Origin: Tranzscheliella williamsii
Taxonomy: Eukaryota; Basidiomycota; Ustilaginomycetes; Ustilaginales; Ustilaginaceae
Assembly (NCBI GenBank): GCA_023212725.1
Contig: JALBYF010000074.1
Location: forward strand, 22,168-86,167
Reading direction: 5' to 3'
Length of the DNA stretch: 64,000 nt
The position numbers and the translations under genes were made by a program. Positions 1 to 9,781 of the stretch are shown here, piece after piece; position 1 is the first letter of the stretch, and each line of letters opens with the position of its first letter. Under the pieces are notes generated by a model. The model worked only from the letters and a program-made list of their open reading frames with translations. It was not told the origin of the DNA and ran no database searches.

Positions 1-679
1 GGGGCGGTCGTGCGGGGGTGGGGGGGTGCTGGGCGGGTGGGTTCTGAGTGGTGAGACGGGCCTGGCGTTGGCGGTGGCGGTGTGCTCTCGACATGGGCGG
101 ATGTGTGGGAGGAGGTGGAGGGGTGGTGGCAAGGAGGGAGCGTTTGGCGCGGGCTGTTCTGCGGCGGGTGCGCTGGGAGATGCTGCGGCGGGCGGGTGCG
201 GGCAGTGGCGGGGCTAGGTCGACGGGGCTGCTCTGGGCGGGGGCGGGAAGCCTGCGGGTCGCGCCACAGACACGGCAGGTGTGCTTGAGCAGGTGGCCGT
301 GCGGACCAGACACACGGCTGCGCGTCGACACGCTCAGCCCAGCAACCAGCGCACTACTGCAACACCCACACACCCCGCGCTTCACCGCCGTGTCCAGCCG
401 GATCACCGCCTTCTGCGAAAGCTGCTCCAGCTCGCGCTGCGCCCGCGACTGCAGACACACCTCCGCACCCCCTACTCCCCCCTCCGCTTCCGCTGCCAGC
501 CCCCACCCCGCCACCGTCGCGTAGAAGACCGACACCTGGCCCAGGTGGTTCAGCGTCTGGTGGTGCTCCGGGTGGACGATCGTCCGCGGCAGCGTCCACG
601 ACCCCCCGCCCGCCGTCGCCCCCGCAGACGCCCCAGCCCGCTCGCCTTTCTTGCCCTGCTTGCCCTGCTTAGCAGCCAT
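1..679 (-). CDS. RPR2: RNase P/MRP subunit, Rpr2/Rpp21-like (3' end beyond window)
   Basis: The frame from the ATG at 679 stays open to base 1, giving at least 226 residues, so the gene is cut by the window edge. After a Lys/Gly/Ala-rich start comes a helical segment (about residues 40-100) and then a zinc-ribbon pattern: C104 and C107 in RGVCGCC, followed by C135 and C138 in CRVCGATRRLP. The order of basic helix, CxxC, a G-rich turn and CxxCG followed by RR is that of the Rpr2/Rpp21/Snm1 family, the zinc-binding protein subunit of nuclear RNase P that helps remove 5' leaders from pre-tRNA. The tail after residue 145 is Pro/Arg-rich low complexity and may include an intron or a stop beyond the edge. 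Snm1 (RNase MRP) is the main alternative. Confidence 0.72.
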   Translation of the reverse strand, partial: MAAKQGKQGKKGERAGASAGATAGGGSWTLPRTIVHPEHHQTLNHLGQVSVFYATVAGWGLAAEAEGGVGGAEVCLQSRAQRELEQLSQKAVIRLDTAVKRGVCGCCSSALVAGLSVSTRSRVSGPHGHLLKHTCRVCGATRRLPAPAQSSPVDLAPPLPAPARRSISQRTRRRTARAKRSLLATTPPPPPTHPPMSRAHRHRQRQARLTTQNPPAQHPPTPARPP

Positions 680-862
680 GCTCCCACAGCTCGTCGTCAG
701 CTGCAACCAAAGCAAGCGGAAAGGAAAAACACAAAAAGGTTTCTACTGTGACTGTAAGTGCGGACGCCAAAAGTAGAGCAGCAGCACGCTGAAATTGACA
801 GTCACGCCCGAGCCCTGCACAAACTTAAAACCAAAACCAAAAATGGAAAGAAAAAAGGAAGC

Positions 863-872
863 AAAAAAAAAA
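863..872 (-). terminator. RNA polymerase III oligo-T terminator
   Basis: On the minus strand a run of ten T begins 7 bases after the 3' end of the tRNA-Gly gene. An uninterrupted T run of this length is the usual Pol III stop signal. Confidence 0.75.
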
Positions 873-878
873 GGTAAT

Positions 879-980
879 TGCATTGACGGGGACTCGAACC
901 CCGGTCGAGTCGAATCTGTAGTCACGTCTCAGAAAGACGATGAGTGGCAACGACTCATGATACCCCTACACTATCAATGC
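879..980 (-). tRNA. tRNA-Gly (anticodon GCC) with a 31-nt intron
   Basis: The minus strand folds as a complete cloverleaf. The 7-bp acceptor stem is GCATTGA with TCAATGC, the discriminator base is A, the D arm is GTGT-AGGGGTA-TCAT, and the T arm is CGGGG-TTCGAGT-CCCCG. The anticodon stem is AGTCG/CGACT, with loop TT-GCC-A before the intron and T after it, so the anticodon (948-946) reads GCC. The intron lies at 944-914, directly 3' of position 37, the canonical nuclear tRNA intron site. The mature length is 71 nt, the same as yeast tRNA-Gly(GCC). It sits about 200 bases upstream of the RNase P subunit gene on the same strand. Confidence 0.92.
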
Positions 981-1836
981 TTGCGGTAGAGAGGTTTGTT
1001 CGCATTAGCCTTATGTCTAGTGGATGAATTAATACCGCCCGTTCTTTGACGTGTCGTTCGAGCGCGTGCGTAGTTCATGCTTGCGGTTCGGGCAGGAGAG
1101 CAGAGCGGTGGGTAGGATTCGGGGTCAAGTCCGAGGCGGAAATTAAGCTGTGCTTCTGCTTGCGATGGGTGTTGCTGTTGGCGGTGGCAGCTCGTATGGC
1201 CGCGTCCCTGTCGAAGCTGCCGAGTGCGATGCACATCTCGGTATGCGCCTTAGCACTGCCCAACCATTCCACACCCTTACGCTCAACTTATCCTCGCAAT
1301 CACAATCACACTCACACTCACAATCACACTCACAATCACACTCACACTCATACTCACGCTCACACTCCACTACCCCGACAATCACAGTCTCGCTCACATT
1401 TTCGAGCTCAAACCGTCAGAGGCACAGCGAAAAGGGAACATCACACAGCTCATCACCGCAACCGCCCTCACTCTCTACCTCCAACACCACACACGCATCC
1501 AACCCTCATCTCACCCACATCACCGCCGTCATAATCACCTTCCCCATCCCCACGCTCAAACTCCCCTCCACCATCACCCATCCGCTGTGACCCTTCAGCA
1601 CTTGCCCACTTTCGTCCGAATTCTTGTTGCCTTGTCTTGCAGAGCCTTGTTCAAGTGGGTTTCTCCCTGCCTGTCGTCGACAACGCGTTGCGTCTCGATT
1701 CCTGCCCACAGCCCTTCTAAGATAGAAGCCACCCCTATACAGTAGTCTCACACAAGGATCAATCAACGCGCAGCTCGACGAAACGCGATCAAAGCCTCGA
1801 TTTAATGTCTTGCTACTTCCTTCTCTACAGACCATC
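981..1836. other. Upstream region of the 1837 gene, with a TCACAC-type microsatellite
   Basis: No gene is supported here. Positions 1297-1368 are an imperfect microsatellite of CACAAT/CACACT hexamers. From about 1400 the plus strand is pyrimidine-rich, as fungal promoters and leaders often are. A good 3' splice signal (ttctctacag) ends at 1830, six bases before the ATG at 1837, so a 5'-UTR intron is likely; its donor is not clear. Confidence 0.5.
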
Positions 1837-4023
1837 ATGACTGCGCCCGCTTCGTCGTTGAATCCTCTCAGCATTCGCAAGAGCGCTGCGGTGTCCAACA
1901 CGGCGGCCTCCCCCTCTTCGCCTTCTTCCATCCCAGCCTCGCCTGCCGCGCCCGGTAGCATGTCCGCGGCGACCTTTCCCGCTGCTGCCTCGGGCCGGGG
2001 CCCTTCTCCCGCGCATTCGCCGACCGCTGCCACGCGCGTGCCAGCCACAGCATCCGCCATCGGCACTCTACCTGCTGCTAACGGCTTGCCCTTGGATCCT
2101 GTCGACGCCAGCACTGTTTCACGTCTCTTCGCACATCCCCCTGCGCCAGATCCAGTCTCTGTTCCGGCCACCGTGCCTTCGCCCACCTCAGCAACCATGG
2201 CCAACGCCAGCAGGACTGTACCGTCTCCCCTGACATCTCCACCCCGGACAACCGCAGCTGCCGGCGGCAGACCTGCCATCTCTCCTAACTCGCTTGGCTC
2301 GCCCGCATTCGAGAGAGCCAATCCGATGCTGGCAGCGTCATCTCTGCATGCACGGGCGCACAGCGCTGTTCATGCCCATTCCCACCCGATGGACGATCAC
2401 TCTACTTCTCATGGCGTCGCGATGCTCAAAACGCCCAGTCGAAGTAGACCCCTCAGCGCTTCCTCCTTGGCTGCCGGCTCTGCTCACGTGGGCCCAGCCG
2501 TCAATAGCGACGCAAGCACGACGCATACTCCGCATTCGCCCAGCATCTTTGAGCGGGATATTGAGCACCGGGATGCGAGCCATATCATGACCAAGCAGGA
2601 GGCCATGGACGTCGCAATTCCAAGCGTCCTGGATGACGCCGTTGAGGCTATCGTTGAGGATGGTGCAGAGATCGAGGTCGTGGCGCCGCAGAATCCCGGC
2701 CCGCCGCTCGCACTCAGCTCCGCTGCTCTATCTGTTCACAGTGGCTTCAGCTCGCCTGGCCTCGCTTCCTCTCCCTCGCCTCCTTTATCGTCCACTGGAA
2801 ATCTGGAGGCTCCGCCAGGTTCCATGGCTGCACAAATCGCCGAGAAATTAAGTCCTCGTGCCATGACATCGGACGAGAACAAGGGCATCACAGCTATGGC
2901 TTCCGCCGGTGGCTCTGCTCGCCGAACACCGGCACATCGACGACCCGGCTCGGACGCTGGCAGCGCCGCTTCCTTCCGTTCTCGTTCGCCTCAAACCATT
3001 CGAGTCCACGAGATGCTCGATACTAGTCCTGCCCGATCTCGTGCGCCTACCTCGCCTGGAGCTGGCAGCTCCCTGGTCGCCGCCCTCTCGCAGACACACA
3101 CTTCTTCAAGCCCGCCATCCCATGCAACCGCAGCAGCTATTGCCAACTCTCCCATGCCAACAGCCACCGCGTTCCCCTCACTTCCCTTGCCGAATCCCTA
3201 CCGTAGCAGCTCGCCTAACCTCTCGGCTATGGCGCTGCCCAGCATGGCGGCCGGAGCAGATGCGGGCCGACCAGCCGCCTCTAGTTTGAGCATCGATGGC
3301 GCTGTCATCTCGGGCACGGAAGTCGCTACTCTAGACCACAGCTTGGATAGCATTACCGATGTCCTTGCGGCTCACCATGCCGAGCAAGCTGCCAGCCCGT
3401 ATGTACCTCGATCGCCCGTGCCTCCCGCGTCCGGCTCCTGCAGTCCCGTTCTCGAGAAGAGTCGAGCACGACAGCACCGAGGAAGCCACAGTAGAGCCGG
3501 TCCGCCTGGCACGCTAGGTCTGCCAGGGCTGCCAACCACCACGAGCGGACTTGGTGTCTTTAACAGCGGAGAGATGCTATTTCAAGCGCTTGCCTCCGGC
3601 TCGCCGTCTCCCTCTGCTGAGAAGAGAAGACTCTCCTTCTTCTCGTACGCCGATATCTTGAACGAGAACAAAGGGGAGGTGATGGACCTGCAAGGCGTCG
3701 TGCGCCATGCGACCGAGAGGGATGAACAGCAGCACAACCATTCCTTCGGCGCCATCACTGGGTCCTTCTCCACTGAACCCTTCTCGCAGCCCTCCATCAT
3801 GCAACAGCTAGGCCAGGGCGGTACAGGTATGTCACGCTCTGTCAGCACCGGTGCTGCTGCCAGTCCACGAACTGGCGGTCCGAAGCCCATGACTGCTGGA
3901 AGCAGCACGGGCGCACACACCCCTGCCCGAGGGCGAAGGGACTACCTTGAGAATCGTGCGCTCAGCAATCGCCTCGACAGCTTACACCTAGCTACCGATC
4001 TTAAAGTACAAAGACCGGCCTGA
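1837..4023 (+). CDS. Long Ser/Pro/Ala-rich protein of unknown function
   Basis: This intronless ORF encodes 728 residues. ATG 1837 is chosen because it is the first in-frame ATG, has a good context (accatcATG), and follows an apparent 3' splice site at 1830. Most of the protein is disordered and rich in Ser, Pro, Ala and Thr, with many SP and RSxSP sites that suggest heavy phosphorylation. The only region that looks folded or conserved is near residues 596-630, where RRLSFFSYADILNENKGEV is followed by a charged helix. The C-terminus is Arg/Leu-rich (around NRLDSLHLATDLKVQ). No signal peptide, membrane segment or catalytic motif is visible. I do not recognise the family; a regulatory or cortical scaffold is possible. 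Confidence 0.8.
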   Translation: MTAPASSLNPLSIRKSAAVSNTAASPSSPSSIPASPAAPGSMSAATFPAAASGRGPSPAHSPTAATRVPATASAIGTLPAANGLPLDPVDASTVSRLFAHPPAPDPVSVPATVPSPTSATMANASRTVPSPLTSPPRTTAAAGGRPAISPNSLGSPAFERANPMLAASSLHARAHSAVHAHSHPMDDHSTSHGVAMLKTPSRSRPLSASSLAAGSAHVGPAVNSDASTTHTPHSPSIFERDIEHRDASHIMTKQEAMDVAIPSVLDDAVEAIVEDGAEIEVVAPQNPGPPLALSSAALSVHSGFSSPGLASSPSPPLSSTGNLEAPPGSMAAQIAEKLSPRAMTSDENKGITAMASAGGSARRTPAHRRPGSDAGSAASFRSRSPQTIRVHEMLDTSPARSRAPTSPGAGSSLVAALSQTHTSSSPPSHATAAAIANSPMPTATAFPSLPLPNPYRSSSPNLSAMALPSMAAGADAGRPAASSLSIDGAVISGTEVATLDHSLDSITDVLAAHHAEQAASPYVPRSPVPPASGSCSPVLEKSRARQHRGSHSRAGPPGTLGLPGLPTTTSGLGVFNSGEMLFQALASGSPSPSAEKRRLSFFSYADILNENKGEVMDLQGVVRHATERDEQQHNHSFGAITGSFSTEPFSQPSIMQQLGQGGTGMSRSVSTGAAASPRTGGPKPMTAGSSTGAHTPARGRRDYLENRALSNRLDSLHLATDLKVQRPA

Positions 4024-5052
4024 CTCGCCGGCAACAATGATCCACACCTAGTTGCGCCTGTTTCTGGCTGCCTACGAAGGTAGAACAACAGCTTCGCTCA
4101 TTAATGACATGCAACGGGTCTCACGGTTTTCTCTACATGCATATATACTCCCTCATTGACATTTCGCTGGCTGTTCCAGGGTGCCGGGCTGGCGCTCTTC
4201 GCTCACCATCATTGCGCTCGCTCGCTTGCTCTTTGCCGGAGCGGGATGCTGACGGCTGTGTGCCAAGGACAGTGCAACCTCGCTTTTCGGCTCCTGTCGG
4301 GGTTAGCTTCTGTCATGTGATGGGACCCGGCTCCTGTGGCGAGCTGCTCGCTTGCAGTGACCATTTCATCTCGGCACCCGTAGCTCGGACCGCAGCATCC
4401 GGTAACCGGCGCAACCAGGCTTTCTCGCCATTCGTTCAGAGATGCGGGCCGTCTCTTCATGATTGATTACCATCGGTGTGCATTCAGGCAGGCCTGTACT
4501 ATTTCCTGTCGAGTCTGAGTCTGTTTCTTGCCGAGAAAGGTGGCAGCAGGCTCCATGAGGCGACCCCACCCTTTCGGTCTCGGCAGGGTTGGCCGGCAGA
4601 GACAGTGGGCGCGGCAGAGTGACGACACGGCCATCATCGTTGTGTTTTCTATCCGCGCGAGCCTAAGCGAGCTCCGATCTGACACCGAACGACGACCTGC
4701 GTCTTCCGCGTTCCTCCATCTCGACAGCAGGGAGCCGAAGTAGCCACTCCTTAGCAGCCCAAGCATGGCGGCATGCATCATCATGCGATGCCATGCGGGC
4801 AGCTTTAGCGTGCCGAACGCCTCTGGCCCCACCTCGTTGCGCTTGCTGTGGTCCAGCTTTCTTTCGATTCAGCACTGACTGCAGCTGTCCTTCCGGTAAG
4901 CCGGCTCCACGGAGAACTCGATGTCCTTACGGCACAGGCGTAGAGCCAAGAAACCCGTATATAGACGCCTTCCCTGACCTCACAACCCAGCCATTTCTCA
5001 TCTGCCAGACGTACCGCTGACAAACCCGCCCGAACGTCGCCTGCACTACGCC
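4024..5052. other. Intergenic region, no supported gene
   Basis: About 1 kb separates two genes of the same direction. The short ORFs here lack protein-like composition and family similarity. The last 100 bases form the promoter of the GH32 gene. Confidence 0.5.
4957..4964 (+). promoter_or_regulatory. TATA-like box of the GH32 gene
   Basis: The sequence gtatatag lies about 90 bases before the ATG at 5053, a typical distance for a fungal TATA element. Confidence 0.4.
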
Positions 5053-7320
5053 ATGTGGATCGACGCAAGTCAATTGGCCTCGGCGGTTGTCGTTTGCCTG
5101 GCCGCAGCGTCCAGAGCTACTCCTGTCGCCTCGCCGCAGGGAGAAGCCGACGATGCGACGCCCAAGGTCCAGCCAGACTTCACGCAGCCGCCGCTTGCGA
5201 ACATCTCGCTCTACGCCAACGGCAGCCTTTTCTACCAGTGGCGGCCGCGTGCCCACTTCATCCATCCGTCGAACCAGCTGGGCGACCCGACCGCTTTCTG
5301 GTCGGAGCCAGACGGCACACTGCACTTTACTGCTCTGTACAGCTTCATCAGGGGGACCAACAACGCCAGCCTCTCTTCCAGCTCGTTTGCAGGCGCCACC
5401 ACCAAGAACTTGCTCGAGTACCAAGACCTCACCGGGTACCGCAACCCAGTTCAGTTTGGGCCGGGCAATGCGGTCGACCCGCTCGCCGACTTTGACGGCA
5501 GTGTGGTCGCCAAGGGCTACAAGGGTTTGCCCACGCTGATCTGGACCGCAGTCAAGGGACTCCCGATCTCCTGGACGATCCCCTACAACGATGGGTACGA
5601 GAGCCAGGCACTGGCCTACACGGAGGACAAGGGCAAGAGCTGGATCAAACTCGACGGCGGTGCCAACTCGCCGGTGATCCCGCTTCCCCCGTGCCCAGGC
5701 AATGTCGTCACCGGCTTCCGGGACCCCTGGATCTTCCAAAACGCCGAGTTCGACCGGCTGCTGGCCAACAGCAGTGACAGCACGGCATCCAGCGAGGCAG
5801 CCGAGCCGAGGCACTATATTACCATGTCCTCCGGTCTGCATGGAGGCGGGCCACGCATCTGGCTCTACCGGCAGCGCTCTGCGGGCGACTGGACCAGCTG
5901 GGACTACCTCGGTCCGCTCCTGCAAGCGCGGATCAACACCACGTGGGTGCAGCCCGGCTCGCACTGGGCCTACCACGACTACTCGGACGGCAACAACTAC
6001 GAGACGTCGCAGGTCACCAGTCTGGACTACGAGGGGGACGGGGGCTTGGAGGGGCGCGGGCTGGGCTTTGTGGGCTACGGCGCCGAGAGCAACAAGACAT
6101 TGATGCTGTACCGGATGGGGCACTGGGAGCGGAGCCGTGCGAATGCGAGCGTCGAGCTGATGACGACCATGGAGGGGATGCAGGACTGGGGGCTGGCGTA
6201 CGCGTGCACGGGGACGCGGCATGCGGTGGACCGGCGGCGGCTGTCGCTGTGCTGGATCCGCGAGGCGTACACGAACCAGGATGCGACCAAGTACGCGACC
6301 GAGTGGATCAGCTCGCTGACGCTGCCGCGCGAGCTGTTTGTCAAGCGGATTGCAGGCGTCGTCGACACGCCCGCCGTGCGCGAGCGCGGCAATTGGGCGC
6401 TGGAGACGGGCGACCTCGCCACAGTCCCTGCCGATGCGCCCGTGGCGGCGCGGGATGGTCTGCTCACTGTGGCCATGCTTGGTATTCGGCCCGCGCGCGA
6501 GCTGGCCGCGTTCCGCACGCGCGCCCATGCCTCGTTCTCCGCCCGCACCACCACGCTGACCGCTGCCAGCTCAGGCCTTGTCTCGTCCAACGCCACGCTG
6601 GCCCCCTCCACCGAGATCCGCCGTGGCGTCCGCTCAGGCAACCAGCACGTCACCGTAGACGAGACGTTTGTGCCGCTGGCACGCTCGCCCTCGTCGAAAC
6701 ACTTTGAGCTGCAGACAACGATAACGTTCGCCAACGCATCGCTTCGCAATGCGGACCTCGGCGACTTTGCAGCAGGCATCTCGCTGGTCCGCTCGCCCGC
6801 CGGGCGTCCGGTCGAGGACGTCGCCATCGTGTACCGCCCCGCCAACGAGACCGTGATCGTCCAGCGCCGCACCGCGCTCGGCGCCGAGAGCGTCCTGCAG
6901 GCCCCCGAAATCGGCCGCCTCCGCCTCTGGGAAACACAGCACGGCTCGACGCGCGCCCCGCAAAACCTCACCATGCGTGTCTTCCTCGACGGCTCCGCTC
7001 TCGAGGTGTACATCAACGACGTCTTTGTCCTCACCACCCGCGCCTACTACTGGTACAACAACGCAAACTCCATCGGCTACGTCTACCAGCTCCCCCCCTC
7101 CGCCACATCCTCCACCTACGGCGAGTCGGTCTCCCGCGTCACCTTCTCCAACACCTCCTGGTGGGAAGGCCTCGTAGACGCCTACCCCTCCCGCCCCAAG
7201 GACAAACACGCCCTCATCCGCCCCGAGTCCGGCTTCGCCCAGCCGGCTAACAACCCCAACGCAGGCACCATCGTCTACAACGGCACCGGCCCCGCACCGC
7301 CCTTCCCCGACCTCCCCTAA
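5053..7320 (+). CDS. Secreted glycoside hydrolase family 32 (fructan/sucrose-acting)
   Basis: The intronless ORF encodes 755 residues. Residues 1-22 look like a signal peptide (hydrophobic AVVVCLAAAS, then RATP). GH32 marks are in the right order: HPSNQLGDPTAFW at 71-83 with candidate nucleophile D78 (the family NDPNG motif, here GDPTA), DFDGS at about 147-151, and GFRDPWIF at 221-228, the RDP transition-state motif. The acid/base Glu, normally in an EC motif, is less clear; E317 in NNYETSQ is the best candidate. The C-terminal part (about residues 515-735), with NASVELMTT-type strands and FLDGSALEVYIND, is the usual beta-sandwich. Several N-glycosylation sites support secretion. It likely hydrolyses beta-fructosides such as sucrose, inulin or levan; the altered motifs leave the substrate open. 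Confidence 0.87.
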   Translation: MWIDASQLASAVVVCLAAASRATPVASPQGEADDATPKVQPDFTQPPLANISLYANGSLFYQWRPRAHFIHPSNQLGDPTAFWSEPDGTLHFTALYSFIRGTNNASLSSSSFAGATTKNLLEYQDLTGYRNPVQFGPGNAVDPLADFDGSVVAKGYKGLPTLIWTAVKGLPISWTIPYNDGYESQALAYTEDKGKSWIKLDGGANSPVIPLPPCPGNVVTGFRDPWIFQNAEFDRLLANSSDSTASSEAAEPRHYITMSSGLHGGGPRIWLYRQRSAGDWTSWDYLGPLLQARINTTWVQPGSHWAYHDYSDGNNYETSQVTSLDYEGDGGLEGRGLGFVGYGAESNKTLMLYRMGHWERSRANASVELMTTMEGMQDWGLAYACTGTRHAVDRRRLSLCWIREAYTNQDATKYATEWISSLTLPRELFVKRIAGVVDTPAVRERGNWALETGDLATVPADAPVAARDGLLTVAMLGIRPARELAAFRTRAHASFSARTTTLTAASSGLVSSNATLAPSTEIRRGVRSGNQHVTVDETFVPLARSPSSKHFELQTTITFANASLRNADLGDFAAGISLVRSPAGRPVEDVAIVYRPANETVIVQRRTALGAESVLQAPEIGRLRLWETQHGSTRAPQNLTMRVFLDGSALEVYINDVFVLTTRAYYWYNNANSIGYVYQLPPSATSSTYGESVSRVTFSNTSWWEGLVDAYPSRPKDKHALIRPESGFAQPANNPNAGTIVYNGTGPAPPFPDLP

Positions 7321-7621
7321 CCCGCCCCGCACCCAGGCTGTTAGCCTGCGCCGCTCCCTCGCGGCTGATGTACTTGGTGCAAGAGCTATAGCCTTCGCAA
7401 ACGACACGTCAGCTCCGCCCTTGCGCCTCTCGGTCTCAGTCCCACCATGGTGTTACAGTGCTGAACTGATGCATTGGCTTGATATGAGTGTCCGTTGGTG
7501 GGCTTGTACATGCTAGGGGAGAAAGTGCGATCCTTGCGAAACGAGAGAATACGTTGATGCTGCTGTAAGGCTAACAAGCGTCCATCGGCCGGGTCGACCG
7601 GGCGATATATGCGCCTTGTTA
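7321..7621. other. Gap between convergent GH32 and Kre6-like genes
   Basis: These 301 bases hold the 3' untranslated regions of two converging genes. No further feature is seen. Confidence 0.45.
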
Positions 7622-9781
7622 TTAACACGAGGGGTGGGTGAGCTTGTTTTTCGGGATGCTGTCCTTGGGGAACCTGGTGATGTTGACATTGTTGTACACG
7701 TCTTGGTGCCTGGCGATGGTAAAGGGTGGCGAGCAAAGTGACAAGAGCGTGTGAGAATTGGCATCAGTGTCTAAGTCTCGGGGGCGCAGCGTGGGCGAAC
7801 AGCCAACTACCTACTTTTCAATGTACTTCTTAGTGGGGAAGTCAGGAGGGTCGCAAGAGACCCGATCCTCCCTGCCATCTCGTTGATACATGCGCACATA
7901 GTCAATTTTCAGAGTTCCTGGGAACTGTATGTCTTCCCAGTCGGTAGGCTGGAAGTTGTTGGCCATGCCCAGGTTCATGATGATCGACTATAGAGCGCAG
8001 GGCAGAAACGACGAGGGCAAAGAGTCAGTGTCTGGAATCCGTAGACAAAAGACGGGTGAGGCAGCACCGCTACTTACCATAGGTTCGCGTGGAATCAGTC
8101 GTCTGCTGACGTCGAGGTCTGGGCTGGCCACCAATGCACTTGCTTTCACGGTCCAAGTGGGTTCATCGTCCATATACCATGTGATGTAGGCGTCCATCTC
8201 TCCGTCCATACCCTTGCCATCTCCGTTGAGGTCCGGCTCCCACTCTACGCCAATGTTGACAAAGTCTGCATTGGGAGAGCGTTGGTAAGCTCGGGCGGGG
8301 ACATCGGAAAGCGACGAAACAGACTCTTGAAGCTCGTTTCCATGATACGAGTTGGGTCGAGTGGTATCCTCATTGTGGATGATAACGTCGACGCCGGTCT
8401 GGTTCTTGTAATAGTAGTCGACATCAAAGGGTGCTACTTGAAGTGACTGTGAGGTGGTGCCGCCTCGGGTACGATCAATATTGGCCTCCAACATATCGAG
8501 TTCGGGTGCACTACGAGCTACGTTGTTATTTGGGCCGGGATGCTCCTCACCGGGACAAACACACGATGGGAATCGCAGGCCAGGCAGGTAGGAGAGCTTG
8601 CCGTTGGTCTGATAACTGAATTCGCCGTGCGCGTCAATGGCATCTTGCGGACCGGTACCATTGGTCCAGGTCTGGTTTGGAAGGGCGCCGGTGTCGCAGC
8701 CAGCATAGGAATAGGGCCAGATGCCTTCGTTGGCGCCGTTATAGCCTGGACGACCCAGGTTGCCCATCAGCCATAGACCAGGCCAGTAGCCGGCTACAGT
8801 GGAACTGCCGGGCAATTGAGCCCTCATCTCCATATAACCACCGGTGAAACATGCCTTATTCCAACTCTGCATCATACCGGATCGGAAATTGAGATTGTGG
8901 GTGACCCTTTCCTCGAAGGAGATCTGCAGATGGCCGTCGGTGGTATTGACGGCTTCTGGAGAGTAGTACTCGTAATCATTGGTTCCCGAATACCAACCGT
9001 CGTAGGCCTGCCAAAAAGGGTCATCGCCTGGCCAGAAAGTGCGGCCTTCGGTGTTGAACTCGTCGCTAAAAACCAGATGCCATTTGGACTGGTCAACGGG
9101 GGAAATGCGACTGTAGGCTGACGGGGGTGTCTCCTGATCCAGCAGTCCACGCTTCATGGAAGAGGGAAAGGGAGTATACTGGTTGGTAGTGGATAAGGAG
9201 GCGGAGTTGAGGCCGGATGCCGCCTTCTTCCTCATTTCGACAATGACGGGGTATCCGAGGAAGAGCATCAGTAGGGCTCCAGCGATCAGGGCGAGGGTTC
9301 CTACGTTGAGGAGGCCACGAGAGGAACCAAGGATCTCGGCGGTTTTGGAGTTCCTGTCCTTGGTTCCCTTGGGGCTAGCTTCATGAAGCCAGTCATCGTC
9401 TTCGGCTTCCTTGCTGGTGGAGAGAAAGGCAGCGGAAGGTGGCTGGGAGCGAACACTCTGTGCTGGACTGCTGACACCGCTAAACTGGGATGACTGTGTA
9501 CTGGACTCGGAGAAGCCGTTGCGATGGGGAGCATTGGGGTTGGTGACGCTGCGGGGGTTATAGGATGCGGTGCCACGACCGGGCACTACGATGGCGGCAT
9601 GCTGGTTGAGTGAGGAAGAGCTAGATTTAGGCAGAAGGGGCCGCGAGAAGCCGGGTGACTGACTGCCGTCGTTGGATTGAAAATCATAGTTGGCTTGGCG
9701 GAGGAACGCATCGCTGTCATTGCCATTGTTGACAGGGCGGTAGGAGTTGGAGGACGTGGTATGAGCTGAGTGTGAACTCAT
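7622..9781 (-). CDS. KRE6: Kre6/Skn1-like beta-1,6-glucan synthesis protein (GH16 fold)
   Basis: Three exons give 654 residues: 9781-8078, 7987-7815 and 7709-7622. The introns are 90 nt (GTAAGT...TATAG) and 105 nt (GTAGGT...GCCAG). The N-terminal 155 residues are Ser-rich and cytosolic. One membrane span lies at about 159-180 (LALIAGALLMLFLGYP), and the rest is a lumenal SKN1/GH16 domain. The GH16 catalytic pattern E427-L-D429-M-L-E432 is intact, and WHLVFSDEF and YWPGLWLMG match the family. Exon 2 supplies NLGMANN...IDYVRMYQ and CDPPDFPT. Exon 3 supplies the family C-terminus, HQDVYNNVNITRFP. Members are type II Golgi/ER proteins needed for beta-1,6-glucan in the cell wall. Without exon 3, the frame would stop 2 residues into intron 2. 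Confidence 0.93.

Noticed and set aside
1506..2321. 271-codon minus-strand ORF
   Set aside because: It overlaps the 1837 gene in antisense and shows only shadow-like low complexity.
4927..6528. 533-codon minus-strand ORF antisense to the GH32 gene
   Set aside because: High-GC third positions make the antisense frame open by chance; no start context, motif or family likeness, while the plus frame has GH32 motifs.
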